Below, one piece after another: positions 30,760 through 41,527 of a stretch of 64,000 nucleotides of DNA. Under the pieces are notes generated by a model that had not been told where the DNA came from, did not search any database, and worked only from the letters and a program-made list of their open reading frames with translations. Origin of the DNA: Agapetus fuscipes (taxonomy: Eukaryota; Arthropoda; Insecta; Trichoptera; Glossosomatidae); NCBI GenBank assembly GCA_951799405.1, contig OX637361.1, positions 12,684,170-12,748,169 on the forward strand, given 5' to 3'. A program made the position numbers and the translations under genes. The stretch's first letter is position 1, and each line of letters begins with the position of its first letter.

Positions 30760-31130
30760 AAAAATAGAACATTGAAAATAATGATAGAAGTTGAAAAATG
30801 TTTCCAAACTTACAAAAAAACTGTAAGAATGTGTAGGACACTGCAAATTTACTGTATGGGTTGGCGTAGTACAACAAACTTTCCTGAAAAAAAAGCTAAG
30901 GGTTGTTCAGTTCACTTTGGTATTGTGATGCGATGGAACGTATTTTGTTGTTCTATTTTATTTCTTATATTCTATTCTATTTCACTTTATTTTCCACCTT
31001 AAGGTGGTTGGCAACTTAGTCAGGAGATCGCCTCCCGAGCATGTTCACTAACATCACGCTCACTGTGGCCTTAAGTCAAAACTTACAAAAGATGCTCAGA
31101 ACCAAAACCCAATAGAGGTAATTTAAAATC
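30760..31130. other. No feature identified
   Basis: A 110-residue frame at 30670-31002 begins inside the MITE and has no motif. Confidence 0.3.
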
Positions 31131-31960
31131 ATCATCATCTTCTAAAGGTAGAGCCTTGTTGTATCAGCCATCTGTCTCTGTCTGTTGCCATCCTCTTGAG
31201 ATGCGAATAGGAGGAGACATCCATGAGCCGCTTCAAATCCTTGAAGTATGAAGTTCTTGGGCGACCTCTCGTGCGTTGTCCTAAGATTTTGCCTTCAAAG
31301 ATGTTGCTAAGAAAGGTGCTATGTCTGATCGAGTGCCCTATTAGCTTGGCTTTCCTCTTTAAAAGATGATTTATCAGCTTTCTTCTTTCTTCTACGTCCC
31401 GCAACACCTTTTCGTTGGACTTATTTTCGACCCATGATGTCTTGGACATTTTCCTCCATGTCCACATCTCAAATGCCTCCAGGCGGTCTTTCTCGTATTT
31501 TTGGATGGTTCAGGTTTCGCTTCCATGCAGTAAAATGCTCCAAATAAAAGCTTTTATGAATTTCTTTCTTGTTTCCATTTTTAAATGATTGTTTGTAAAA
31601 AGTTTGTATTTTTTCATGAATGCTTGCTTGGCTATCATTATCTTCTTTTTTATGTCTTGAGTCGATTTGTTATTGTAATTGTATGATAGGGTGCTACCCA
31701 GATAGAATTGCTCCACCTCCTCAATAGTTCTATTTCCTAATTTTATTTGTGGATGGAGGAAGGATTCATTTCAGTAGTTTAGTTTAGTCTTGGCACTGTT
31801 GATCTTCAAACCAAATCCATTCAGAGCATTGGCCAAAGTGTTTATCATGTGGCTCATGGCGTCATGCCACTATAGTCCTCCGCTACTAGTGCAATGTCAT
31901 CAGCGAATTTATACAGTGTATTCGTTGACCATTAAGTAGCCAAAATCATCGAGCCTTTAA
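31130..31960 (-). pseudogene. Non-LTR reverse transcriptase relic with FADD box
   Basis: On minus, near 31890-31910, the frame reads KFADDIALVAED, the catalytic FADD motif of the RT palm. It continues through GLKINSAKTKLNY, LGSTLS, a KQAF segment, KFIKAFIWSILLHGSET, KLIGHSIRHS, RTRGRPRTSYFKDL and a terminal Q-Q-G-S-T-F-R-R. Stops at about 31780 and at 31510-31512 (TGA in place of the Trp of GSETW) and frame changes upstream disable it. It is a 5'-truncated LINE copy whose endonuclease domain is absent. Confidence 0.8.
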
Positions 31961-32028
31961 TTTCTTTCGTTAATGGCTATCAATGCTTGCTTGGGTTCTG
32001 AGCCACCTTGTCTTGTTTTACACTGGAT

Positions 32029-32200
32029 GGGGCTTCCACACGCTTGCCAACCCATCACAAGCCAAGTGCACAGTGTGTCGTCTAGAACATGCTAGCTGGA
32101 CAAAATGAGTCCATTAGACAAAATTTTGTCTAGCTAGCATGTTCTAGACGACACACTGTGCGCTTGACTTGTGATGGGTTGGCAAGCGTGTGGAAGCCCC
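32029..32200. repeat. Long imperfect hairpin
   Basis: Arms 32029-32104 and about 32123-32200 (GGGGCTTCCACACGCTTGCC inverted to GGCAAGCGTGTGGAAGCCCC) are about 75 bp with few mismatches and a loop of under 20 bp. It lies immediately upstream of the RT relic in that relic's orientation. Confidence 0.85.
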
Positions 32201-32289
32201 ACAAGAGAGTGTTAGCCTCGCGGGAGGGCCTTCAGCCACTTATTAATATAGTTGGATATTTATTTCTCTTTTGGGTGCCGTTTAGTAGC

Positions 32290-32720
32290 TCCAGCCACCC
32301 CAAGGGCGCCCATCCTTCGCTTGTTTCTTGGAAAACATGAACGTCTTCAACTCCTTCTTGAAAAATTCTTCACCGGTCTCCTTCCTCATCTTCAGAGGTA
32401 GCTGGTTCCAGCACAACGGTCACGCTGAACCAAACGCCCTATCCCCAAAGCCCGTTCTGCTCCGTGGAGGTGACATTTTCAGCCTGTTGATAGCATCACC
32501 TCTCGCTGAGCGAAGGGTGCACCGCTTACCAACAATCTCCTCAACCTCACACAGTTCAGTCAACTAAGACGGGGCCGCTCCTCTGAGAGAGTTGAATACC
32601 ACAAGGCACACTTTATACTCCACTCTCTCTGAGACACGCAGCCAGTGAAGACGCTGCAATAGACGGGTGACATGATCGATTTGATGTCCTCCAAAAATGA
32701 TCACTTGCATCTATACAACG
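32290..32720 (-). pseudogene. L2/CR1-class LINE ORF terminus (first of two)
   Basis: The minus frame reads DHVTRLLQRLHWLRVSERVE, VVFNSLRGAAPS, TLRSARGDA, RSRTGFGDRAFGSA, WNQLPLKM and FFKKELKTFMF. This is the order of conserved blocks at the C-terminus of L2/CR1 reverse transcriptases. Stops at 32564-32566 and 32420-32422 disable it. It is distinct in sequence from the copy at 32825. Confidence 0.78.
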
Positions 32721-32824
32721 TTTTGCATGCGAGTCTTGTGACACATCCCCGGGTGGGATGGATATACAGGGCGTGGATCAGAGGAAGGAGAATATGTATA
32801 TATCAGGCTTATTTATTTTTAATT

Positions 32825-33180
32825 GCAAATGATAAGAGAGCGCCGTTTTTGTGTGTGTCACACCTCAAGGGCCCTCTCCGATCAGGGATAAGACTTTTTG
32901 AAAAGGTGCGTCTTGAGAGCTCCGCGAAATATACCCATAGATTTGGAGTTCTTCACTCCGGGTGGCAGTCTGTTCCACTCCACCGGACCCGCAACACGGA
33001 AAGCACGGTCTCCAAAATTTGTACGGATCTGACGGTGCGGCTGAACCAAATTGATTGCACCATCGCCCGCAGATCTGAGTGTCTGCCTTCTCACACCCAT
33101 CTCAACAGGCGCAATCATGTCAGTCAGATAAGGTGGAGCCAAGCCATTGATGGCTTTATATACCATCAAATATATACAAG
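32825..33180 (-). pseudogene. L2/CR1-class LINE ORF terminus and tail (SINE1 partner type)
   Basis: The ORF ends YKAINGLAPPYLTDM, then LRSAGDGAINLVQP, FGDRAFRVAGPVEWNRLPPG, GALKTHLFKKSYP-stop. The 3' UTR (32825-32880) contains GAGGGCCCTTGAGGTGTGAC and ACACAAAAACGGCGCTC, which is also the SINE1 tail. It is truncated at the 5' side near 33180. Confidence 0.82.
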
Positions 33181-33229
33181 ATCATGTAGTTCTGCCCCGT
33201 GTGTTTGTATGAGTAGTGACATATAGTCA

Positions 33230-33505
33230 CAAGTGGGGCCTGGAAGGCTCTCACGCAGTTTCCGGTCACGGGGCGTTTCAGGGAAAAGATTTCACAATTC
33301 GCCAAGTACACAAATGCAGAGGCGGCGTGACGTCACGGACGTGCCGCGGCTGCCAAGCAGGATAATCTGGTGCCTGCTAGTCCTGTCACATCCTACACAT
33401 GCTCTGTTTGTATGAGTACGCTATTTTAATATGTGGAACCCATTTATTTTATCAGGCGAAGGAACAACTTAAATCACTTAATAATCAAGCTACTTAATTA
33501 GTTAT
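33230..33505. other. No feature identified
   Basis: A moderately GC-rich stretch (CGGGGCGTTTCAGGG, GGCGGCGTGACGTCACGGAC) with no coding signature. The TGACGTCA core resembles a CRE site, which alone is weak evidence. Confidence 0.3.
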
Positions 33506-33511
33506 AATAAT

Positions 33512-33760
33512 CTATAATCTATAATCTAAGTTGCAAGGATATATTCATTTAAAGCTCTCAGATATATGCCCACAAACCAACAAGTGTAGTTCGCGCTTAC
33601 AAATGCTGATTGTGTACTTACAAATAAAATCCAAACCTCAAATGAACATAAGCCGCACAACTTTTGCCGACCTTCCCTGAAACAGGGGTGACATTGGCAA
33701 AGTGAACCATTTTTTACAGTATGGGTGGTCAGCCTCATACCAACCCATAAGTCAAGGAAA
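33512..33760 (-). repeat. A-unit, full length
   Basis: It runs from TATAATCTATAATCTAAG to ACCCATAAGTCAAGGAA. Confidence 0.85.
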
Positions 33761-33779
33761 GAAGTTAATTTTTCATCAA

Positions 33780-34120
33780 ATCAAAGAACACAGTTTTCCA
33801 TATTACATACATTATATTACAAACTATTGACATTATAAAAAAAATTGGCCCGATATTTCACTTAACAATGCTTAGTAGTTCTGTAATTAAAAAGAAAAAA
33901 AAATCCAAAGTTTAGCACACACGAAAAACGTAGCTAAAAATGTGAAAAAACGTGTTTTTTTCTAAGGTTTTTTTGTGGTGACAATTTTTATTTTATACTT
34001 TATAATTAAGGTAATAAATTAATAAACATATTCGATTTTTTTCATTACTGTAACTCTTTTGCTAAGACCATAAAGTGTATGAAACAAAAACAGCAGATTT
34101 AGGGTATATAGTTCTCTTAA
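33780..34120 (-). repeat. AT-rich dispersed element (CTGCCGTTTTTGTTT family)
   Basis: TTTTCATTACTGTAACTCTT and AAACAAAAACAGCAGATTTA mirror 2970-3060. ACTATTGACATTATAAA mirrors 42150-42170. Confidence 0.45.
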
Positions 34121-34584
34121 TTATCTTTCGATCATTCATTCATGAAATTATTTTGAGTGAATGTTTCAGAATATACATTAAAGCCAAGTGTTTTGTAAAA
34201 TTTGAAGAATATTGGGGCCCTTGAGGTGAGGATTTTGAAGTGGAAAGATTCCCTAAAAGAAGTTGAAGCTTCGTGAAGTGAATCAAGTACTTAGGAGAAA
34301 AGTCGAAGACCTTACGTACCTAATTATTCTCAGAGACGGACAAACTTCGGGAAGTGAAACTTTAGACTTCCGAGTCATTAGTCTTCATATCGGCTGTGAG
34401 AGCTTTCAGATGTGAGAAAAGCATCATAATAATATGTACCTCATGTGTACAGAGAAGTTAAAGAAGAAAAACTCTCAATTTTTCTTCTATCGAAGATCGG
34501 CGATCATCATGGCTATTTTGACTTTGGATGGTGCGGCTCGAAACAGGGACTTGCCGAACAAGCCTGTCGCAGGTTTTTCAGCCA

Positions 34585-34990
34585 CGATGAAAGTATATGT
34601 TGCAAGAATACATGGATGTCGTGGTAGAGGAAGAACGAAAAAGGGTATGCATGGATCAAATTTCTGAAATAGCGAATGAATGGGATATCCATTTAAAACA
34701 TGTTAGTACTTTGAGGTTCGAATATCAATGTGTTAAAGTTTGTTAAAGTTGTTTTGTAATTAAAAATAAATGTTTCTAAGAAAGTTGTAGAGAAAAACAA
34801 GCTTCTTAACATTTCGTTGGAGTTAGAAGACCGAGAAGAGTAGATAGATTGGGATATACAGAGTGAATGTAGAATAACGAAATTTATGGAAAAAGTGACG
34901 GGTATGATTGAATTCAGAGAGTAAGGCTAGGACGACACGGACGCAACTCTACAGGGGCTCTGGACACCCCTAGCGAAATGGGGGCAGAGT
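34585..34990 (+). pseudogene. Two adjacent LINE ORF termini, broken
   Basis: 34585-34700 reads KVYVARIHGCRGRGRTKKG, then shifts by one base to MDQISEIANEWDI. 34818-34990 is a second, CRGSGHP-type end (STGALDTPS-like frame at the terminus, CTCTGGACACCCCTAGC). Neither is intact. Confidence 0.6.
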
Positions 34991-35014
34991 AACATTTGCA
35001 GATACATATCCGAC

Positions 35015-35215
35015 GTCTAATCTATCTAACCTAATATAAGTTGCAAAGATATGTCACATTGGGGATTCACATTTTATGCATTTTCACAAGCAAGTTAAAC
35101 TGTCGCATGTACATAGACTACAATACCTTTCCTAAGACAGGGGTGACATTGGCAAAGTGAACCATTTTCTACAGCATGCGTGGTCAGCCGCATATCAACC
35201 TATAAGTCAACGAAA
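35015..35215 (-). repeat. A-unit, internally deleted
   Basis: It lacks the centre between the GTCGCATGT block and CCTAAGACAGGGGTGAC. Confidence 0.7.
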
Positions 35216-35258
35216 ATGTGTTATAAAGAAACAAAAACAAAAAAATTGTTCTACAAGT

Positions 35259-35525
35259 CTGTCGGTGTTATGGCCGAGGGGGCCAAGTGGGCTGATCTTT
35301 CTAGCGTGTTTGCAATAGAACAACGTTGGTTCGATCCCCGCCTGGGTCATTTGACCATAACTTTTACCCTGGTTCAACAGATGTTATTGGGTAATTATTA
35401 ATTAATAATTCATTAAAATAAACGATAATCAATAATTACTTGATGATATTAATACCTGTTTCTGGCCAGTCAGAATAGGTTGGTGAATTGCATTTCTCTT
35501 CACAAATCTATTTTTAAAAAAAGTG
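35259..35525 (+). mobile_element. SINE3, long form
   Basis: The head TGTCGGTGTTATGGCCGAGG has an extended region before the B box GGTTCGATCCCC, as in type-II tRNAs (Leu/Ser). It then has CTGGTTCAACAGATG, an AATTATTAATTAATAATTC linker, AGAATAGGTTGGTGAATTGC and a short A run. Confidence 0.75.
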
Positions 35526-35789
35526 ACCTAAAAAAATTAATGACCTTTACTTGGTGTACAAAGCTAGATGAAGTACTTATAATTTTATTTTATTCTCAAT
35601 CATTTTTAAGTAATTAACTTAATCACAAATTAACCCGGTTACTTTATTTTTCAGCCTGCAGAATCTCCGTTTCTTTTTAATTGGATATTCTGTAGGGCGC
35701 AAATTCTCTCCACTCATCGATTTTCTTTTGTCTTCGTTATTATGGCGGAAAGAACTTCTCTGCTCGATTCCTTGCATGGAGGTTAATCA

Positions 35790-36785
35790 ATGGAGGGGCT
35801 ATGAATGTGTTTTAGTACCAATCGACATGATGCAACGTCTTTGACACCACGCAACTAAAAACGCAACTAAGCGACACATCTAGAGTAACTTATTGCCGCG
35901 TTATCCTCGAAGGGGTCGCATGTGGCAAGTTGAACCTATTTATTTTTACAGGTAAGGGGGCCGGCCTTACGCCAACCACTTCAGTTGAAGTGGAGGTTTC
36001 CCAGCTCCCGAGAGTGCTGGTACTCATTTCTTGTGAAGGCTGAGTAAACCTTGCCGGTATTTTATTTTGGGGTTTGAAATAAACAACGAAACGGGAAATC
36101 ATTTCTGACACCCTCAGTGGGTTCGAACCCGAGCTTTCGCACTCTACCACCTGAGCTATCGACCGGACTTTGTTAATTTGTTAATAGTGCTGTCTCGCTC
36201 ACGACATATGAAATGCTTTTGTTATTTTCTATGTAAGCAACGTGTCTCTACTCCGTCGTCAATCTATGTACATATCACCATGGAAACCCATGAAATCACT
36301 ATGGTAACGTGTTTGTTACTAGTGTTGTTGAAAGTATGAAAATATCTGATAAATTTCGAATTCAAAAATGTTTCCACCTCATTATGTACGGGATGATTTT
36401 CACAAGTATCTATTACCGCGAGCATAGAAGTTACATACTTGAAGAAGCACATCACTAGTTCTAGAAATGGCTGTCAATTTTCGCGAACAAAATATTTCGA
36501 CAAACGAAAAATAAATTTTATCAGCGTAATCATATAGAATAGTGATTAAAGTGAAATATTATTCCATGTTCTATAACACATTTACTCTCTTTTGTTGGCA
36601 CGTTAAGAAAATACCCGGTTTGGCATTTATATGTATTTTTTTCCAATTAGGTAACACACCTGTTGGTAGTTGGAAGGTTACCGATAGACTGAATTTGGAT
36701 TTTTGTGTGATGGGTGGGGTAGCGTATTTCTAATTCTCAAAGGATTGCTTTCTTTACCCATCCAGTTCTATATATATCGATGATT
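35790..36785. repeat. Dispersed repeat copy 1 (partner at 53625), with a SINE2 inside
   Basis: ACCAATCGACATGATGCAAC, ACTCCGTCGTCAATCTATG, TTTTGTTGGCACGTTAAGAA and GGTTACCGATAGACTGAATT are shared in order with 53625-54490. A SINE2 (35855-36170) is inserted near the start. Confidence 0.75.
35855..36170 (-). mobile_element. SINE2, near full length
   Basis: The tRNA-like head is shortened (GCTTTCGCACTCTACCACCT on plus). The body and end block are complete. Confidence 0.82.
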
Positions 36786-36944
36786 CCTTGTGACTTAATA
36801 AAATTATCCCTTCATGAGAAATCTTATCTTTCTTCATAGACGTTTCAAACTTATGTTTCAAAACATCAATAATTTACATTTTTTATTGATACCCATAGTG
36901 CTTTTTATGATCGAATTTGGTCCCATGTAATCTGTACTGTACCT

Positions 36945-37385
36945 ACTGTATCCTGCCGCCGTTCCACTTGGGGTGGCCGGTACCTCCGCAGATGCGCCTC
37001 CACTTTTTTTCTGTCCTTACAAATCACTTTCATTTCCTCATTTTTTTTTTTTTTTTTTTAAATAGATTTGTGGAAAGGAATGCAATCCACCAACCTATTT
37101 TACCTGGCCAGTTGTCTTCATGCGAAAGCAGAAGCTTGTGTGAATGCAACGGCATCTGTTGAACCAGGGTCGAAGTTATCGTCGCGGGATTCGAACCAGC
37201 GTTATCCGGTTCCAAATAACCTGTCTTGATCCCCGCGGCTGTATCAATATTCATCACCTTCTTCATACATACTCTTCTCTTATTCTCACTCTGCAGGCTC
37301 CATTCTTTTGCAATCTCACCTATTTTGTCTAACCATTCTTTCCTCGGCCTTCCCCTTCCACGCTTTCCTCTGACATTTCCTTTGT
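36945..37385 (-). pseudogene. LINE ORF terminus split by SINE3
   Basis: On minus, GEIAKEWSLQSENKRRVCMK, KVMNID (37243-37385), then after the SINE3, EEMK, CKDRKKWRRICGGTGHP (36945-37041). It shows the same terminus as 13700. Confidence 0.7.
37042..37243 (-). mobile_element. SINE3, short form with poly-A
   Basis: The head (minus) is AGCCGCGGGGATCAAGACAG, B box GGTTCGAATCCCGCGAC. The end is a run of about 20 A residues (T on plus at 37042-37061). Confidence 0.8.
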
Positions 37386-37399
37386 TTTTCCAGGGTTTT

Positions 37400-38085
37400 T
37401 AGGGTTTTTTAGGTTTTCAAGGATTCCAGGGTTTTTAATTAGAATTTTGTTTTTGACTAGGGTGTTTCTAAATTATAATTTTGTATTCTGTTTTAGCTTT
37501 GATGTCCATTATATATTCTATGATCTGTGTGTCCATACATATGATTGTTTAAAAAAAAATTGTTTTTTCTAAAACGTAGTTTTATTTTCACAATAATATT
37601 TTATACCTCGAGCACTTTCGACCTTCAATACTCAGGTCATTATCAAGAGACTACGTTTTAGAAAAAAATATTTTTATTTTAAATAAAATTAATTTTCACT
37701 GTGTGAATACACAAACCATACAAAATCTATATGATTGTTTGTTGATTTAAAGAAATGTAATTTGTTTTGTATGTTCCTTAACTTATAGGTTATTGGTGTG
37801 CGGCTGACACTCATGCTGTAGAAAATGGTTCACTTTGTCAATGTCACTCCTGGTCCAGGGAAGGTCGGCAAGAGTTGCAGGGTGTATGTTCATTTGAGAT
37901 TTTGGTTATTATTTACTCCTGTTCCAGGGAAGGTCGGCAAGAGTTGCTGGGCGTATGTTCGTTTGAGATTTTGGTTATTATTTTAAGTCCACATGAGTCA
38001 TGTTTAAGCACGAAATTATACGTGTCTGCTTGTGAATATGCATATAATGTGAATCCTTAAGTAACATATCTTTGCAAATTAGATT
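37400..38085 (+). mobile_element. A-unit LINE 3' end with a Penelope-like insert
   Basis: The LINE 3' UTR (TTTTGTATTCTGTTTTAGC, GATTTAAAGAAATGTAATTTG) and the A-unit from 37775 frame a foreign segment at 37560-37735. The A-unit has an internal tandem duplication of about 57 bp (GGGAAGGTCGGCAAGAGTTG at 37858 and 37928). Confidence 0.65.
37560..37735 (-). mobile_element. Penelope-like tail, partly inverted
   Basis: On minus, CTCTTGATAATGACCTGAG, AAGGTCGAAAGTGCTCGAGG. TTTTTTCTAAAACGTAGT and its reverse complement flank it. The layout matches 21697 and 42950, but the CUGANGA box is degraded. Confidence 0.45.
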
Positions 38086-38099
38086 AAGTATATAAGATT

Positions 38100-38845
38100 A
38101 TGGAATACAATATTTCTAGTTTTTCGTTTAAATCAAATAAAAAAAGACACTCACATAAGAGCAATATTATATTGCCATTCATCTTTACATATAAATTTCA
38201 TATGTGGATTTTTTTTTAGTAATAAAAAGAATGTTTTCATTCTATTCTATCTCGTATATTTTTTACCTTGGCTTTCACAAGCCACAATCACATTGAGTCT
38301 GAGTTACCAGAGTATTATTGAAAGCACTATTTTTAAGTTTTAAGGTCCAAAAAAAGCTTCAAGCCATTTTTCTGCCATGGAATTTCAGACAAAAAATATT
38401 TGCTCCCATTGTGACTCGATTTTTTCTTCTCAGACGCAATCTATTTAAGCGTTTTCAAATTTTCAAGAAAAAATCTTGAGCGTGAAATGAAAAGAAAATA
38501 AAATAGAAATTTATGAATGGGCTGATTTCAAGCAATAACAATTCCTGCAAATATATTTTGCGAGATCTTGGTTACGGTTGGTTGGGGTAGTGGGAAGCTT
38601 TTGACTCTCCCACCTACTGTACCTTTAGCTTTAAATGAGCCCTCCGCCCCCGTATTAAGGCAACCGCCCCCCGCCCATTAAGGCAACCCCCCCCCCTCCC
38701 ATTAAGGGTGTTAACCCGCTAAGGCGAGGTTTAACCTCTGCTTACGAGAATCAGCCTGTCTTAGCTCTCAATGCGCTCAACTTACAGTAAGAGAGGAGCA
38801 TGATGTCAGGCTACAGATCGTCCCCCAGTGCTTGTTTGGCTTATC
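38100..38845. other. No gene; C-rich patch at 38640-38710
   Basis: Three imperfect repeats of a CCATTAAGGCAACC-type unit with long C runs. The rest is AT-rich with nothing recognised. Confidence 0.4.
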
Positions 38846-38846
38846 T

Positions 38847-39173
38847 ACCGTTTTTTTTATTTTTTTCTTTCAGAAGACTCCTTAGATATCAGAGACTCAA
38901 AGGGTCTATGACACTTGTTGTAGTGCCGCAGAGTTGTTTTTTACGAGCTTGGTCGTCGCTTCAAAGCGCCAATACTCAAGCAAGACCCAGTTGCTGTAAG
39001 GCTGGATGCGCCTTTAGTGGCCGGTCTTTTGTAAAGGTTTTATTAATTTTTACAACCCAGCGAAGATCTTATTTGAAAAAACAAATGGTATATTTTTTGT
39101 GCTCCGCCGGGATTCAAGCCCACAACCTTCCATTAACGAGTTCGAAGTGTTGCCAGTGGACTACGGACCGGTC
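38847..39173 (-). mobile_element. SINE1 monomer, tail type b
   Basis: The head (minus) is GACCGGTCCGTAGTCCACTG at 39173. The tail GGGTCTATGACACTTGTTGT (plus) precedes a T-rich end at 38847. Confidence 0.82.
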
Positions 39174-39484
39174 TATGGGAGAATCATATTATTTGACTTT
39201 ATTTTTGGTCTGATTGGAGTTTGGTGCAACAGGCCCTAAGAAGCGTAAATTATCTTTTTTTTTCCCCTTTTACTATTATAACTCCAAAAAAAAATATGAG
39301 CAAAGATAGAAACCTGAAAATTTCAATGAAAGGAAACATGTTTTAGACGCAAAAACGTTTCATATAAAGTTTTATTTTGTAGCCGAATGTTCACTAGGTT
39401 TCGCAATGTGTATTTACAATATTATCATATTTAGATAAAGTATTAACATGGCTATAATATAACGTATAATATTATATAACGTGC

Positions 39485-39910
39485 ACACAGCACTGCATTT
39501 ACGGAAGTGGCATTTCATCACAGCAGCGCCTGAAGTCGAGACACAGCTTCCTTAGTTCCGTGCAGCCCTTGTCTACGGATCCAGTGGCGGAGAGATTGCG
39601 AATGTGGAAAGAGGAATGCCCTGAGAGCTTTGTGCAGCCTGCAGAGAGCCTACCTCCAGGAAAGAACCTCGAGTGGCCCGTGTGGAAATCTATGAACAGA
39701 TTGGTTGGAAGAGCCCGGGCCAACATGTTGACCTGGGGATTTCTGGGACGGGAGGACTCTACACTATGTGAGTGTGGAGCTCAGAAAACTATGGAGCACC
39801 TGCGGTGTTGTCCCTCCTGTCCGACAAGCTGCTCCATGGATGATCTTTTTGCGGGAAACCAAAGAGCTGTAGACATTGCTCGTTACTGGGCCAATACGGT
39901 GTGAAGCTGA
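39485..39910 (+). pseudogene. Non-LTR ORF terminus with zinc knuckle, copy 1
   Basis: The frame at 39560-39904 reads PLSTDPVAERLRMWKEECPE, LEWPVWKSMNRLVGRARANM, LTWGFLGREDSTLCECGAQK, TMEHLRCCPSCP and ends ARYWANTV-stop. The C-x-C ... H-x3-C spacing is that of the C-terminal knuckle of several insect non-LTR clades. Relative to copy 2 (41528), it lacks three residues (R-T-N) in the NRLRTNVGR segment. It has no start or upstream RT. Confidence 0.75.
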
Positions 39911-40265
39911 CACGAAGAAGAAGAACATGGCTATTTTCAGATTTCCCCATGCCAAAAGGAGTTGTATAAAACTTTAATTCCTTTTATCCTTCAGATAAAG
40001 AAATTTTCAAATATAATACTCAGAATTTGAAATAGTGGTTTTCTTACAAATAGGGAAGCACGCATGGGGAAATTGAAAAGGATTATGGAATCTCTTATGG
40101 ATGGAAATTAAAGTTTCTGGAATTTTAATTTATTTTTTGTAATTCCTTAGCTCGGTAAAATATCAGCAAGCCGCTTGAATATTACAAAATCATAAAATTA
40201 AATTTTCAAGGACTACGTTGAAAAACAACAACAACAAATACGACCGAGAAATAAAACTACTAAAA
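39910..40265. other. No feature identified
   Basis: AT-rich; only an AACAACAACAACAAA microsatellite near 40225. Confidence 0.3.
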
Positions 40266-40289
40266 AGAAATATAATTTTATGTTTTTTT

Positions 40290-40785
40290 TTTTTATAAAT
40301 TCAATAGGAAAAACAATTTTTTCATTCACATTTTTTTTCGCTCAAACTTTTTCGCCTTATAAGGTATCTTTTATAATCTATAATCTATCTATAATCTATA
40401 ATCTAAGTTGCAAGCATATATTCATTTAAAGCTCTCAGATGTATGCCCACAAACAAACACGTGTAGTTCGCGCTTACAAACGCTGAATGTGTCAATCCAA
40501 AATCCAAATCTCAAATGAACATAAGCCCTACAACTTTTGCCGACCTTCCCCGACACTGGGGTGACATTGGCGAAGTGAACCATTTTTTACAGTATAGGTG
40601 GTCAGCCTCATACCAACCTATAAAATTATGAAAAATATTTTTATACATTAATTTTCAAAACAAATGTTTTAATTCACTTTTATTTATTTTTTTGCTCAAA
40701 CCTTTTCGCCTTATAAGTTTGAGCAAAACAATTTTTTTTGTGAATAAAACTTTTTTCCTATTGAATTTATAAATAAAATACATAC
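40290..40785. mobile_element. AT-rich foldback element hosting an A-unit
   Basis: ATAAATTCAATAGGAAAAAC ... CGCTCAAAC on the left and GTTTGAGC ... CCTATTGAATTTAT on the right are inverted arms. TTTTCGCCTTATAAG occurs next to both sides of the inserted A-unit. Confidence 0.6.
40373..40625 (-). repeat. A-unit, full length
   Basis: It runs from ATAATCTATAATCTATC to CATACCAACCTATAAAA. Confidence 0.82.
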
Positions 40786-40999
40786 TATAGACTCTCATTG
40801 TGTCAACAGATATACCCTTAAGAATATAATATTTTTATACTATTGTCGATTGACCTATAATCTGTAATCTCAGTTGCAAATAGATGTTAATATTTAAAAT
40901 TCAGATGATCGAGAGATCGAAAACGTTGGTGTATATAAAATGAAATAAAATTAATGAATCAAGTGAAAACAGATATGAAATGTCAATGGTACGACATGT

Positions 41000-41255
41000 T
41001 CCTTGACTTATAGGTTTGTATGCGGCTGACCACCCATTCTGTAGAAAATGGTTCACTTTTCCAATATCACCCGCGTTTCAGGGATGGTTGGCAGAAGTTT
41101 CAGGGTGTGTGTTTATTTGAGATTCGGGTTTTTATATTGTAGTCCACATGCGGCATGTTTAAGCGCGAACTTATACGTGTCTGCTTGTGAAAATGCATAT
41201 AATGTGAATCTTTAATGTTACATATATTTGCAACTTAGATAAGATTAGATTATAA
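41000..41255 (+). repeat. A-unit, GCGG (LINE-linked) variant
   Basis: GACATGTTCCTTGACTTATAGG includes bases upstream of the free-unit start, so this is a truncated LINE copy rather than a free unit. Confidence 0.82.
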
Positions 41256-41527
41256 TGTTGTGAGCGCTTACATTTTAAGAGTAGAGGGTAGGGAGTTAGG
41301 CTCCCTGTAATGCAGATTTTAGTTTTCGCCTCGTGAATATTTTACACGGAACAAAGGTTCACTCAGCCTTCCCCGCGCAGGAGCTAATCAGCGCTTCTGT
41401 GATCAGCTAAACCAGAAAATACAATCACAAAACTATGCATATCATTACTGCCGATAGTAATTATCTGCGGCATTACTAAATAGAGTGTAGAGATGCGTAG
41501 TGAATCTTAATGAAGCATTCTTCTTCT

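Noticed and set aside
32672..33226. 184-residue plus-strand frame
   Set aside because: It is antisense to two L2/CR1 LINE termini that read clearly on the minus strand.
33330..33345. TGACGTCA as a CRE regulatory site
   Set aside because: A single 8-bp match in 64 kb is close to chance expectation and no nearby gene supports it.
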